The notes below the pieces were generated by a model, which was not told the DNA's origin, ran no database searches, and worked only from the letters and a program-made list of their open reading frames with translations. A DNA stretch of 64,000 nucleotides from an uncultured Lachnospiraceae bacterium (lineage in GTDB: Bacteria; Bacillota; Clostridia; Lachnospirales; Lachnospiraceae): assembly GCA_934352055.1 (NCBI GenBank), contig CAKRJY010000011.1, positions 43,702 through 107,701 of the forward strand. Reading direction: 5' to 3'. Shown here piece by piece: positions 33,123 through 41,884 of the stretch (position 1 is the first letter of the stretch; every line of letters starts with the position of its first letter). Made by a program: the position numbers and the translations under genes.

Positions 33123-34481
33123 TTATGCAAACATATCATTCAATGTATGAAGAACCACATCTCCATTGGTTACAACTACAATGGTATCGCCCACTTCAAT
33201 GGTAGACTCACCATCTGGAATGATTGGTGTCTTGCCACGTGTGATACAGGCAATCAGCACATTCTTTCTTAACTGTAGATCCTTAAGCGGTATGCCACAG
33301 TTTTTCGTTTGATCGTCTACGCGGAATTCCAATGCTTCCATCTGCCCTTCCGCAAAAGAATGTACCGAAAGTGCAGCGCCAGTGGTACTCTCCATCGCAC
33401 GTACATAACGCACAATCTGGTTACAGCATAATTCTTTTGGACATACAACACTGCCCAGATTCAAGATATCCTGAATCATAGAATTTTCTGTATGATCCAC
33501 TTTTGTTATGACCTGTTCAACATTACAATTCTGCGCATACAAAGAAATGATCATGTTCATCTCATCGTAACTTGTCATGGTAACAAGTGCGTCACAGCGC
33601 TCCAACCCTTCGCTCTCTAAGAAGGACTGGTTGCTGGCATCTCCCCAGATGACAGAAACATCCGGTAAATATTTTGCCAGTTCCACACAGCGGTCTCTGT
33701 CTTTTTCAATCAAATGAACATCAATGCCTGCTTTTGCCAGATACTGTGCCAAATAAAAACTAACCTTACCACCACCACACAAAATAACACGTTTTGCCTT
33801 ATGCGTAATGATGCCCAAATTTTTTAATAAGTTGGTCAATTCCTTAGAAGCTGCTGTTACATAGATACGGTCACCTTCCTGCAATATAAAATGACCATCC
33901 GGTGCACTTACAACGCCGTTTCTTCTTACAGCGCACACCAGGACTTTACTCTTTACAATCGAGTTCAAATCATTTAATGCGACATTACAAAGCTTCGAGT
34001 TTTCTTTTATCTTCAATTCCACCATTTCTGCTCTACCACGAGCAAAGGTATCTCTGCGCAGAAAGCCCGGATATTTTAATAATCGGTCAATCTCAATAGC
34101 TGCCTGTCTTTCCGGATTTACCGTCATGGACAATGCAAAAGTATCTCTCATTTTATAAATCTGCTCGCCATATTCCGGATTACGGATACGGGCAATCGTA
34201 TGAATATCTGCATTCATACCATGTGCTGTCATACAGCACAGCAAATTGAACTCATCTTTACCTGTTACTGCAATCAGAAGATCTGCCTTTTGAATATTTG
34301 CCTGTTCCAGTACTTCCATAGACGCACAGTTTCCCTGCACGCTCATAACATCAAATCGGTCGGAACAAACCTCCATGACCTGCTGATTATTATCAATCAG
34401 TGTAATTTCATAACCTTCTGCCAGTAATTTTTTTGTTAGCAGACACCCTACTTTTCCGGCGCCAGCAATGATAACTTTCAC
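33123..34481 (-). CDS. trkA: TrkA K+ uptake regulator with two RCK units
   Basis: The protein has 452 aa and two tandem RCK_N-RCK_C units. The first dinucleotide motif is IIAGAGKVGCLLTKKL at the N-terminus; the second is RVILCGGGKVSFYLAQYLAK near residue 232. The double form is standard TrkA, the cytoplasmic NAD(H)-binding regulator of TrkH. GGAGG precedes the ATG by 10 bases. It is the first gene of a trkA-trkH unit that leads into the exosortase genes. The region upstream holds a divergent promoter (34613-34641). Confidence 0.93.
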   Translation of the reverse strand: MKVIIAGAGKVGCLLTKKLLAEGYEITLIDNNQQVMEVCSDRFDVMSVQGNCASMEVLEQANIQKADLLIAVTGKDEFNLLCCMTAHGMNADIHTIARIRNPEYGEQIYKMRDTFALSMTVNPERQAAIEIDRLLKYPGFLRRDTFARGRAEMVELKIKENSKLCNVALNDLNSIVKSKVLVCAVRRNGVVSAPDGHFILQEGDRIYVTAASKELTNLLKNLGIITHKAKRVILCGGGKVSFYLAQYLAKAGIDVHLIEKDRDRCVELAKYLPDVSVIWGDASNQSFLESEGLERCDALVTMTSYDEMNMIISLYAQNCNVEQVITKVDHTENSMIQDILNLGSVVCPKELCCNQIVRYVRAMESTTGAALSVHSFAEGQMEALEFRVDDQTKNCGIPLKDLQLRKNVLIACITRGKTPIIPDGESTIEVGDTIVVVTNGDVVLHTLNDMFA

Positions 34482-34612
34482 TTTTAACTCCTCCTACGAA
34501 ACAAATTTCGCTCATACTCCAATATAGTTGTATATCACTTGTTCCAAAAAGGCAACTGTTTTATTCATCTTTGCCGAAAACCACCCGAAATAGCATACAA
34601 AAAGGTTATTTT

Positions 34613-34641
34613 TTGTATATATTTTCCTGGAAATATATTAT
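34613..34641 (+). promoter_or_regulatory. Promoter for the 34733-35330 small-protein genes
   Basis: TTGTAT and TATTAT are separated by 17 bp on the plus strand. Transcription would start near 34648 and give a ~155-nt leader before the 120-aa protein gene, containing the 24-codon ORF and a perfect CCAATGCC/GGCATTGG hairpin at 34746-34765. Confidence 0.5.
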
Positions 34642-34732
34642 GCTAGCATTATAGAAATAATTTATTTACGGGGATAATAAAATTATTGAATGGTTAAAAA
34701 AACCAGCAAAAAAAACAGGCAAAGGCATCATT

Positions 34733-34807
34733 ATGTATGTAGCTCCAATGCCTGACGGCATTGGTTCATCTGTTTCCTTTGGTTCACGAGTAGGAGGTTA
34801 TTTATGA
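34733..34807 (+). CDS. Possible 24-aa peptide coupled to the next gene
   Basis: A 25-codon frame from ATG (weak AAAGG site upstream) ends in TGA overlapping the ATG of the next gene (ATGA). The peptide is MYVAPMPDGIGSSVSF plus GSRVGGYL. The same frame is open upstream to a stop near 34670 without another normal start; that part would be basic (KKPAKKTGKG). A hairpin lies within the frame. It could be a leader peptide, a small toxin or bacteriocin, or chance. Confidence 0.3.
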   Translation: MYVAPMPDGIGSSVSFGSRVGGYL

Positions 34808-35166
34808 AACATCAAAAAACATTTCTGCGAATAGAAAGTATATGCGAGGCAATCGTATATATATGGATGATTTTCTATATGGAACAAGAGATTTTTTCCT
34901 TTCTGTATCCAAACTGGCTGACTCCGCTTGTCCTAATTGCTCTGATTGTCCACTTGTTTTGTCAATGGAAAATAAAGGCAATGACTTGTTCGTCGAAAGT
35001 ATTTTGGGCTCATTTAATTATCCTTTATACATCCATGCTTATTGTTGCCGTGATTGGCACTTACTGTAAATCTATAAATACAGCATTAGGGACAATCTTT
35101 CTTGTTACATTTATGCTAGTAGATAGTTGGATGCTTTCTTATCGCAACCGAAAAACCAATTTATAG
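34804..35166 (+). CDS. Small membrane protein of unknown function
   Basis: The protein has 120 aa with AGGAGG eight bases upstream of the ATG. About four hydrophobic segments (residues ~13-28, 38-54, 65-84, 90-110) are joined by short basic loops. No family was recognised. It is transcribed divergently from trkA and followed 19 bp later by the frameshifted small membrane ORF at 35186-35330. The pair ends in the terminator at 35346-35384, so they probably form one transcript. Confidence 0.65.
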   Translation: MKHQKTFLRIESICEAIVYIWMIFYMEQEIFSFLYPNWLTPLVLIALIVHLFCQWKIKAMTCSSKVFWAHLIILYTSMLIVAVIGTYCKSINTALGTIFLVTFMLVDSWMLSYRNRKTNL

Positions 35167-35185
35167 ATTAACGGGGGAGGCATAT

Positions 35186-35330
35186 ATGAATCTAAGAAAC
35201 AAAGCAAAACTATTTTGGTGGATCTATTTCTGTGGTCGTCAATGCCTTGACTCTTGTCTTGTGGATCTACGATATCAAACTCATCTTTCTTGATGAGAAG
35301 GACAAGTCCTCCGAAGCGACAGAAAATTAA
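35186..35330 (+). pseudogene. Frameshifted ~47-aa membrane protein gene
   Basis: GGGGGAGG precedes an ATG that opens MNLRNKAKLFWW; the frame then stops at 35294. One base of compensation near the TTTT/GG tract (35213-35218) continues as ISVVVNALTLVLWIYDIKL and ends ...KDKSSEATEN at 35330. The span of 145 bp equals 48 codons plus one base. A one-base insertion therefore breaks a small hydrophobic, holin-like or accessory protein. It may be a true mutation or a sequencing error. Confidence 0.6.
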
Positions 35331-35345
35331 ATATATCAAGATAGC

Positions 35346-35384
35346 AAAACCCTCCCGAGCCTTACGGTTTCTGGGAGGGTTTCT
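35346..35384. terminator. Bidirectional terminator
   Basis: AAACCCTCCC and GGGAGGGTTT form a 10-bp stem. T residues follow on the plus strand, and a TTTT lies on the minus side, so it serves both the plus-strand small genes and the minus-strand methyltransferase. Confidence 0.88.
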
Positions 35385-35394
35385 ATTTCATAGT

Positions 35395-36021
35395 CTACGC
35401 TTCATCCACTATCATTTTCTCTGCTGTCATGCAAAGCCAGCCTTTCTGATTTTTTTGGATCTGAATATCCTGAAAGCCTGTAGTTTTTAATATTTCCTGC
35501 AACTGCACATCCTTATAGATTGTCATGCCCTTAATCTTTTCCGTCCACTTATCATCCTTATCGGTGTCCCCACTGCTCTCATTACAGATAAAAAACATGC
35601 CACCGGGTTTTAAGACGCGGTAGATCTCTGCGAAACTCCGTGACAGATCCTGCCAAAAATAGATCGTTTCAAATGCCGTCACCAAATCAAATTGCTGCTC
35701 CTTAAAAGGCAGTTTCATAACGTTGGCTTGCAAAACCTCGCATTTACCGGCTTGTATGGCTGACTGATTTTTCTTTTGGGATGTCTGTACACTAACCTCT
35801 GAGTAATCAATGCCTCTGACCATGCCATCCGGGCATTTTTCGGTCAACTTCTTCAGATTGGCGCCACCGCCACACCCACAATCCAAAACACTAGCATCTG
35901 CCGGGATATGTAAAAACTCAAATCCCCAATCGGCAAGTGCTCCGTGCCCAATATTCATCGCTGCTACCATCATTTTTCCACCAAGCCCGATCGGCTTTCG
36001 TGTGTTTTCCACAAATGACAT
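35395..36021 (-). CDS. Class I SAM-dependent methyltransferase (UbiE/Methyltransf_11 type)
   Basis: The protein has 208 aa. Motif I is VLDCGCGGGANLKKLTEKCPDG, followed by GIDYSEVSVQTSQ, VLQANVMKLPFKEQQFDLVTAFETIYFW and EIYRVLKPGGMFFICNE. This is a standard small-molecule methyltransferase; the substrate is unknown. It stands alone on the minus strand, with AGGAGG-like bases about 10 bp upstream (AAGGAGGCAC). Confidence 0.88.
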   Translation of the reverse strand: MSFVENTRKPIGLGGKMMVAAMNIGHGALADWGFEFLHIPADASVLDCGCGGGANLKKLTEKCPDGMVRGIDYSEVSVQTSQKKNQSAIQAGKCEVLQANVMKLPFKEQQFDLVTAFETIYFWQDLSRSFAEIYRVLKPGGMFFICNESSGDTDKDDKWTEKIKGMTIYKDVQLQEILKTTGFQDIQIQKNQKGWLCMTAEKMIVDEA

Positions 36022-36077
36022 ATGTGTGCCTCCTTATATTTTCTAGTGGTTAGCTTTGCCTAACCCATGGTGTTATG

Positions 36078-36100
36078 AAAAACTGCCTTGCGGCAGTTTT
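36078..36100 (-). terminator. Terminator of the GH43 gene
   Basis: AAAACTGCC, a 4-base loop and GGCAGTTTT form a 9-bp stem. On the minus strand it continues into a run of five T. It lies 58 bp after the GH43 stop. Confidence 0.8.
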
Positions 36101-36157
36101 CCACGTCTTTATGCTTATTTATATCGTAGCAACGTCTATCCCAAAAGTCAAGACAAC

Positions 36158-37990
36158 TTATGCTAAAGCAATAACCTGACCTTCCGTAATGCCATTTTCA
36201 TTGAAAGCATCCACGCGGACAAAGTAGTCCTGTGTGGTAACAAGTGCCTTAATTTCTTTCTCGGTCACATCAAATACCATATAACTATGATATAACTTGT
36301 CTGCCTTATGTCCCCAGAGGATGTTGTAACCTACTACATCATCACCAGGACTCTCGATCGCAACTTTCATATATCTGCGGTCATCCTCGCGTTTTGCTGT
36401 AAAAGCAGGAGCCTTTGGCGCCTGACCATTACCTTTACCAAAGACACGAAGTCCACTGACGCAAGCTTTCTGATTGTATGGCACTTCCAAAACCGTCAGT
36501 TTCAGGAAACGTACCTGCATACCATCTTCTCTTACCACAAGATCGTGCGGCAGATTGGTTGTGGCAGCAGATTTATCCTCAATCACAAAGTAATCTTTGC
36601 CATCCACAGATCCTTCCAAAATCCAGCGCGTGATCAGATCGCGCTCCTCAATATAACGCTTTCCAGTCTGATTGCCGCGCAATTCTCCCGGAACCGGAAT
36701 CTCAATCTTGTCATCTGCGAAGTTGACCTGTATCGCATGTACATCCATGGTCTCACCCAGATCTAACTGTACCCATTCGCCCGGATTTTCACTTGCTGCT
36801 CTCCACCATGTACGGACATTTTCATCAGTAATCTTATCTGCGCCCTTGCCCTCTTCTGCAGACGATGCTGTTGCATTTTTGCCATAACTTAAAAGCATCC
36901 ACTCTGGGTCTTTCCACGGATCCTGCTTGTCGCCTGTAACAGGAAGCGGCCAGTCACCATATCTCTGGTTGCAGAAGAGTTCACCATCTGCATCAAATCC
37001 TGCCGGCCAGACACCTACGCGTCGTTCAAAATTATGATTCATACTGATGCGCATGGTAGATGTATGCCAAAGATTGTCGTTTTGATCACGCATCGTAGAA
37101 CCATGACCTGCGCCCGGAATAAATCCGCCCGGTTTATAAGAGTACGGATTATTCTGTGCCAGTTTGAATGGTCCCAGCGGTGAATCTGATACATAAACAC
37201 CATCCGCATACACATTATACTGTGCACCAGGACAGGCATATTGGAGATAATATTTACCATCATGCTTGTCCATCCATGCTCCCTCGATATATGGGCGACC
37301 ACTGACATAACCCTTTAACATGATCGCCATACCCTGCATCTGTGGCGGCAGATTGTCCGGATCCATTCCTTGCATCTGCATGAATCCACGATATTTTGCT
37401 TCCAAAGCATCGTCTTCCAAAGGCAGGTCGCAATGGTCTTCTCCACAGACTTCATAACCATTTTCATTCCAATTACCATGCACAAGTTCGATTCGCTCCG
37501 TCTTTGGATGCATCGTCTCCGGATCCATTTCCACACCCCAGATTGGTGTCATATTGGCGCATCCCCAATAAAAATATACTTTTCCATCATCATCAACAAA
37601 AAGGTTTGGATCCCAGAAATCAAACGTTCCTTTGATTTCCTCATAAGGACCTTCCTCAATATTCTTTGTACGATAGAAATTGCAAGGTTCTCCTCTTTTG
37701 GATGCTGAAAAATATACATAATCCCCGATAACTCTGACATCCGGTGCATAATCATAAAATGGCAGATTATCCGGCAAACGCTTTGCCTCCCAATTTGCCA
37801 TATCTTCCGATACCCACACCCCCAGTGTCATGGATGCGAAGATATAATATTTTCCTTTGAAACAGATCATGGATGGATCTGCTGCTTCTCGGGATACCTC
37901 GAGCGCGCCCTCACCCATGCCCGGCATAACCTGTTGGTTGAACTGATAACGATAATCCACGTTTAACGGATTACAAAAATATTTTGTCAT
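36158..37990 (-). CDS. Glycoside hydrolase family 43 with discoidin-like and Fn3-like C-terminal domains
   Basis: The protein has 610 aa without a signal peptide. The five-bladed propeller catalytic domain has Asp38 (ADPSM), a further Asp in APDVRV (85), Asp128 in FWDPNLFVDDDG and probable acid Glu237 in RPYIEGAWM, the GH43 triad pattern. Residues ~375-520 resemble an F5/8-type-C/discoidin CBM (NVRTWWRAASENPGEWVQLDLG). Residues ~525-610 are Fn3-like. GH43 members are beta-xylosidases, alpha-L-arabinofuranosidases or arabinanases. It is monocistronic; its leader holds a GGGCAAT/ATTGCCC hairpin near 38015-38033. Confidence 0.92.
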   Translation of the reverse strand: MTKYFCNPLNVDYRYQFNQQVMPGMGEGALEVSREAADPSMICFKGKYYIFASMTLGVWVSEDMANWEAKRLPDNLPFYDYAPDVRVIGDYVYFSASKRGEPCNFYRTKNIEEGPYEEIKGTFDFWDPNLFVDDDGKVYFYWGCANMTPIWGVEMDPETMHPKTERIELVHGNWNENGYEVCGEDHCDLPLEDDALEAKYRGFMQMQGMDPDNLPPQMQGMAIMLKGYVSGRPYIEGAWMDKHDGKYYLQYACPGAQYNVYADGVYVSDSPLGPFKLAQNNPYSYKPGGFIPGAGHGSTMRDQNDNLWHTSTMRISMNHNFERRVGVWPAGFDADGELFCNQRYGDWPLPVTGDKQDPWKDPEWMLLSYGKNATASSAEEGKGADKITDENVRTWWRAASENPGEWVQLDLGETMDVHAIQVNFADDKIEIPVPGELRGNQTGKRYIEERDLITRWILEGSVDGKDYFVIEDKSAATTNLPHDLVVREDGMQVRFLKLTVLEVPYNQKACVSGLRVFGKGNGQAPKAPAFTAKREDDRRYMKVAIESPGDDVVGYNILWGHKADKLYHSYMVFDVTEKEIKALVTTQDYFVRVDAFNENGITEGQVIALA

Positions 37991-38156
37991 AATAGTTTTC
38001 CTGTTCCTTTCTCGGGCAATCCCACATTGCCCATGGTTTCTGTTTATGTATCTGTATCATAGGATAATTTTTTCATCTATCATTATAATTTTTTGTTTTT
38101 TTTACAACTTTTTAAACATAAAGCAAAAAACCGACACAAGAAAATCAACACTTAAC

Positions 38157-38185
38157 ATGGTTTTCCTATCATGATTTGTTATAAT
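38157..38185 (+). promoter_or_regulatory. Extended -10 promoter of galM
   Basis: TGTTATAAT is an extended -10 box (hexamer 38180-38185). The -35 position, 17 bp upstream, is ATGGTT, which is poor. The start codon lies 34 bp downstream. Confidence 0.55.
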
Positions 38186-38218
38186 AAATTTAAAATGAAT
38201 TGTAGGAGGTAATTTACT

Positions 38219-39268
38219 TTGGAAAAATATGTATGGGGTCAGACACCTGACGGAAAAGATATGATTGTTTATGAATTAACCGGAGAACGCGGCATGAAAG
38301 CAAGTGTCATGAATTATGGGGCTAATCTTTTAAGTCTTTTTGTTCCTGACAAGAACGGCGATACAAAGGATGTCGTTTTAGGTTACGAACACTTTGAAGA
38401 CTATTTTACCAATGATGCCTTCTTTGGATGCAGCGTTGTACCTTGTGGCAACCGTATTGGCGATGCCCGATTCACTTTAAATGGAAAAACTTACGAACTG
38501 GATAAAAACGATGGCGTTAACAATTTACATAGTGGTTTTGATCCACTTTGCCGCCGTATCTGGAATGTCGATACTGTATCAGAAAACAGCATCACCTTTT
38601 CTTATCAGAAAAAAGACATGGATATGGGATTTCCTGGAAATGCCACTTATACCGTTACATATACACTGACACCGGAAATGGAATTGCGCATTGATTATAC
38701 CGGTCTATCCGATGCTGATACCATCTTTAATCCGACCAATCACAGTTACTTTAATCTTGCAGGTCACGATGCCGGCGATTCTGCCATGGATCAGCTTGTC
38801 TGGATCAACGCCAGCCGTTTTACACAAACCGACAAGGCATCCATTCCGGATGGAGTCCTCTTAGATGTTGCCGGCACGCCAATGGACTTTACCACGCCTA
38901 AACCAATGGCTCCGGAAATAGATGATGCTTATTCCTTCCTTGCATGGGCCGGTGGTTACGATCACAATTTTGTTCTCGACAAACCGCTCGGCGAAACCGG
39001 CATTGCAGCTTCTTTTTATGATCCTGCGTCCGGTCGTAAAATGGAAGTTTACACCGATTTGCCAGGTATGCAGTTATACGCCGGCAACTACATCAACAAT
39101 GGTTTGATCGGAAAAGGTGGTTGTACTTATGGCAAACGTCATGGTGTAGCATTTGAGACACAATACTTCCCAAATGCTATCAATATCCCTTCATTCCCAC
39201 AGCCAATACAAAAGGCAGGAGAACTCACGAAGACAACCACAACGTATAAATTTACAACAGTATCATAA
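38219..39268 (+). CDS. galM: Aldose 1-epimerase (mutarotase)
   Basis: The protein has 349 aa with a TTG start nine bases after AGGAGG; there is no in-frame ATG nearby. The GalM fold motifs are present: VVPCGNRIGDARFTLNGKTY (Asn/Arg), NNLHSGFDPLCRR (His), PTNHSYFNLAGH (catalytic His), and AFETQYFPNAINIPSFP (catalytic Glu). It interconverts alpha and beta anomers of galactose or glucose in the cytoplasm. It is divergent from the GH43 gene and alone in its transcript. It fits the sugar-use profile of the window. Confidence 0.95.
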   Translation: MEKYVWGQTPDGKDMIVYELTGERGMKASVMNYGANLLSLFVPDKNGDTKDVVLGYEHFEDYFTNDAFFGCSVVPCGNRIGDARFTLNGKTYELDKNDGVNNLHSGFDPLCRRIWNVDTVSENSITFSYQKKDMDMGFPGNATYTVTYTLTPEMELRIDYTGLSDADTIFNPTNHSYFNLAGHDAGDSAMDQLVWINASRFTQTDKASIPDGVLLDVAGTPMDFTTPKPMAPEIDDAYSFLAWAGGYDHNFVLDKPLGETGIAASFYDPASGRKMEVYTDLPGMQLYAGNYINNGLIGKGGCTYGKRHGVAFETQYFPNAINIPSFPQPIQKAGELTKTTTTYKFTTVS

Positions 39269-39270
39269 TA

Positions 39271-39945
39271 TTAATTCTTTAAGTATTTTCGCATTGCCGC
39301 CCCTTGCGCATACTTTGAAAGTGGCGCCCGGTATATAAGTTTTGCCAAAACACACTGCAAACCAACACCTATCAGTGTACTTGCATACGCAATCAAAACA
39401 GCACCGGCAAAAGATACCGGAATGGTCGGCAATGAGAAAGAGCTAGAGCCCGACACACTATATCCCATATAAAATGAAATCGGCCAGATGATCACAAACA
39501 ACAGAACGATAGATAACACATAAAATTTGTATACAAATGCTGTATATATATGTAACACCAGCATCATAACGGAAAGAATCACAAATATGCTAATCAACGC
39601 ATCTTTCTGCTGCGGGTATAACGCAACCTCAACTGCCTTCATAATGACTATGATTGTCGTTGATACAAGAGAAAAAATCAAATCACCACAAGATGCAATA
39701 GAAGTCTGAATTCGTTTTCCATATGGACTTGCTGTAACAAGCGTTGACATACACATACTATATATCACCTGCACCATATACATTGGTGCCAGCATCATAA
39801 AAAACATACCCAACCAAAAAGTACCGCGGGTAGCCAGTTCTATCACAACTCCAATCAGATAAAAAATCACCATACTTCCCAACTGCAGTCTTCTTTGAAA
39901 TCCAAATTTTTGTAAAGCAAATATAAGTTTAACGTTCTCGATCAT
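39271..39945 (-). CDS. Putative ABC transporter membrane subunit (second permease)
   Basis: The protein has 224 aa from the ATG at 39945; AAAGGAG lies directly upstream and the longer reading would run into it. About six membrane helices are predicted. There is no strong motif, but it is the last gene of a GntR-ATPase-membrane-membrane operon, the usual layout of YtrA-regulated ABC-2-type exporters. It overlaps the preceding permease gene by 17 bp. The last residues (SKYAQGAAMRKYLKN) are basic and cytoplasmic. Its end lies 2 bp from the galM stop on the opposite strand. Confidence 0.75.
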   Translation of the reverse strand: MIENVKLIFALQKFGFQRRLQLGSMVIFYLIGVVIELATRGTFWLGMFFMMLAPMYMVQVIYSMCMSTLVTASPYGKRIQTSIASCGDLIFSLVSTTIIVIMKAVEVALYPQQKDALISIFVILSVMMLVLHIYTAFVYKFYVLSIVLLFVIIWPISFYMGYSVSGSSSFSLPTIPVSFAGAVLIAYASTLIGVGLQCVLAKLIYRAPLSKYAQGAAMRKYLKN

Positions 39946-40540
39946 AATAGCTCCTTTCCATACTACATACTGCAAATTTTACAGTCAGTATTGTTGCAAA
40001 TACGGCTATTCCCAGCGCAGCCATCCAGTGTACGACCGGATTGACTTCATATAACATAAACACCAGACATACAGAAACAATTGGCGCAATGTAGGATAAC
40101 AACAAACTGCTCATATAGCCCGGAAAAAAACGACTCACCATAACCGCCAAGGTTACAACAGCTCCCATAATGACACCTGAGGCAACCGATTTCATACAAA
40201 TGCCTGCTAATAGTCCAAAGTATACGATACGTCGCAGACTGTCTGTAACAATCATCTGACCATATAATTTCATACCCGTGTTCGATGCCTTTACTAGTGC
40301 TATACCCTGAAAATTTTTCCCATAAATACCGCCAAAATTCCATCCATCAATTAAGACTTCTAATAAAATGTAGCCCGTTAGTAAACTATATCCCACAATA
40401 CTAAACTCAAGATCATCCATTTCATTGAATAATGCCTGCGAAAAAATCGTGCTTACCACAATAAGCAAAGGAACTGCAAAAAGACCAATGATTTTGTAAA
40501 GCAATGTCAGATTATTCCAATACATTTTTAATGCTTTCAT
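39929..40540 (-). CDS. Putative ABC transporter membrane subunit (first permease)
   Basis: The protein has 203 aa with five or six predicted helices (LYKIIGLFAVPLLIVVSTIF, IVGYSLLTGYILLEVL, IVYFGLLAGIC, SGVIMGAVVTLAVMV, APIVSVCLVFMLY, AALGIAVFATILTV). No family motif is obvious. It starts 13 bp after the stop that the frame-corrected ATPase gene would use, and overlaps the next permease. With that ATPase it would form an exporter for a peptide, lipid or antibiotic-like molecule, as in the Ytr/Bce-like groups. Confidence 0.75.
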   Translation of the reverse strand: MKALKMYWNNLTLLYKIIGLFAVPLLIVVSTIFSQALFNEMDDLEFSIVGYSLLTGYILLEVLIDGWNFGGIYGKNFQGIALVKASNTGMKLYGQMIVTDSLRRIVYFGLLAGICMKSVASGVIMGAVVTLAVMVSRFFPGYMSSLLLSYIAPIVSVCLVFMLYEVNPVVHWMAALGIAVFATILTVKFAVCSMERSYYDRER

Positions 40541-40647
40541 GTACGCGCCCCCTCTATGCTAACTGTACTTTGCTGCTTTTTTTCATCACAGCAACACTAA
40601 TCTGGGATAGTGTCGGTGTCTCTACCGCAATATCCAGTCCGGCTAGT

Positions 40648-41469
40648 TTATCCATATCCTCTGCCAGACAAATACCTTCGTAGCCGTAATTGTTTTTTTG
40701 TCATGCTGTACATGAATTTCTCTGCCGTAGAGACATCTTTCAATTCGCCTTTGACATAGACATATTTTTCTTTTAAGTCTTCCACAAAGCCTTTTTCTAC
40801 CACCTGTCCATGCTCCACGATAATAGCATAGTCCGTTACATTTTCCATATCAGCAATATTATGTGTGGAAAAAAGAACCGTCTTTTCTCCAGCGCCTTCC
40901 TCCAGATAGCCACGAATCATATCGCATAATACATCACGCATCAATGGATCCAGTGGAGATGCCGGTTCATCTAAAAGGAGCATCTGTGTCTCTCTGGCAA
41001 AAACGCCGGAAAGCATAAGCTTCATGCGATTTCCATCCGATAAATCGTTGACCTTTTTTCCGCCTCCTTTGTGATCTGTCGTCACAATCTGTAATTGCTG
41101 CAGGTATCGCTCAAACTTCGCCCGGTCAAATTTATCATATAGCAAATCTGTAATTTCCTCGACCTGTTTCACCGTCCACTGTGGAAGGTAATAATTATTC
41201 GGTCCAACATATCCTATCATTTCTTTCACCGGACAATCGGCATTTTCACGGTCTTTATCATCCCACTTTCCAAAGAAATCCATGTTACCCTTATAATCGA
41301 GTCGTACGCCCGCCAATGCGTTAAGAAGCGTTGTCTTTCCTGCACCATTTTCTCCAATCAGAGCTGTCGCAAATCCCTGTGGAATCTTTAAACATGGTAT
41401 GTCGAGTGTAAATCCCTTAAATTTTTTACTAAGATTGTTAATTGCAACTGCTGTTTTTACCTGTTCCAT
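40648..41469 (-). CDS. ABC transporter ATP-binding protein, C-terminus cut by a frameshift
   Basis: As read the protein has 273 aa. Walker A is GENGAGKTTLLNAL, the signature is atypical (LSDGNRMKLML), Walker B is MLLLDEPASPLDP, and the H-loop is FSTHNIADME. After STAEKFMYSMTKK the frame turns basic (RLRRYLSGRGYG) and stops. Dropping one A from the A7 tract at 40693-40699 restores NNYGYEGICLAEDMDKLAG and an end at 40554, 13 bp before the permease. The original gene was thus ~303 aa. The nucleotide-binding core is intact. AGGAG precedes the ATG. Confidence 0.88.
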   Translation of the reverse strand: MEQVKTAVAINNLSKKFKGFTLDIPCLKIPQGFATALIGENGAGKTTLLNALAGVRLDYKGNMDFFGKWDDKDRENADCPVKEMIGYVGPNNYYLPQWTVKQVEEITDLLYDKFDRAKFERYLQQLQIVTTDHKGGGKKVNDLSDGNRMKLMLSGVFARETQMLLLDEPASPLDPLMRDVLCDMIRGYLEEGAGEKTVLFSTHNIADMENVTDYAIIVEHGQVVEKGFVEDLKEKYVYVKGELKDVSTAEKFMYSMTKKQLRLRRYLSGRGYG

Positions 41470-41478
41470 ATTCTGCTC

Positions 41479-41850
41479 CTATTCCTGCATGTTCCATAGC
41501 AAATCAAATGTCTTCATTACCTCTGTTTTTGAAATTCCCGCCATCCGTGCAGCCTTGATGGCCTCCGTCAGACTATCCTCCACACGACGCAGATGTTGCT
41601 CTTGTAGCATTTGGCTATCCTGCGCATTGACGCAAAAGCCTTTGCCCTGAATCGCCGTCACAAGTCCCTCTTCTTCCAGCTGTTCGTATGCCTTCATTGT
41701 CGTAATAACGCTGATTTTGAGTTCTTTTGCCAAGCTGCGAATGGATGGCAAATATTCCCCCTGCTTCACCTTACCAGCAAGAATGTCTTGGCGAAATGCA
41801 TCTGCGATCTGTTGATAAATCGGTATCCCTGAATTTTGTATTAATTTCAT
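41479..41850 (-). CDS. GntR-family (YtrA-type) transcriptional repressor
   Basis: The protein has ~123 aa, starting at the ATG at 41850. The N-terminal winged helix (IPIYQQIADAFRQDILAGKVKQGEYLPSIRSLAKELKISVITTMKAYEQLEEEGLV) is the GntR signature. The short C-terminus (~50 aa) is of the YtrA type, which usually controls ABC operons that answer envelope stress. It is the first gene of the ABC operon, 9 bp before the ATPase gene, and an inverted repeat (41885-41909) lies just upstream, consistent with autoregulation. Confidence 0.92.
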   Translation of the reverse strand: MKLIQNSGIPIYQQIADAFRQDILAGKVKQGEYLPSIRSLAKELKISVITTMKAYEQLEEEGLVTAIQGKGFCVNAQDSQMLQEQHLRRVEDSLTEAIKAARMAGISKTEVMKTFDLLWNMQE

Positions 41851-41884
41851 AGACATCACCTACCTGTTTTTTAACTGTTATATA

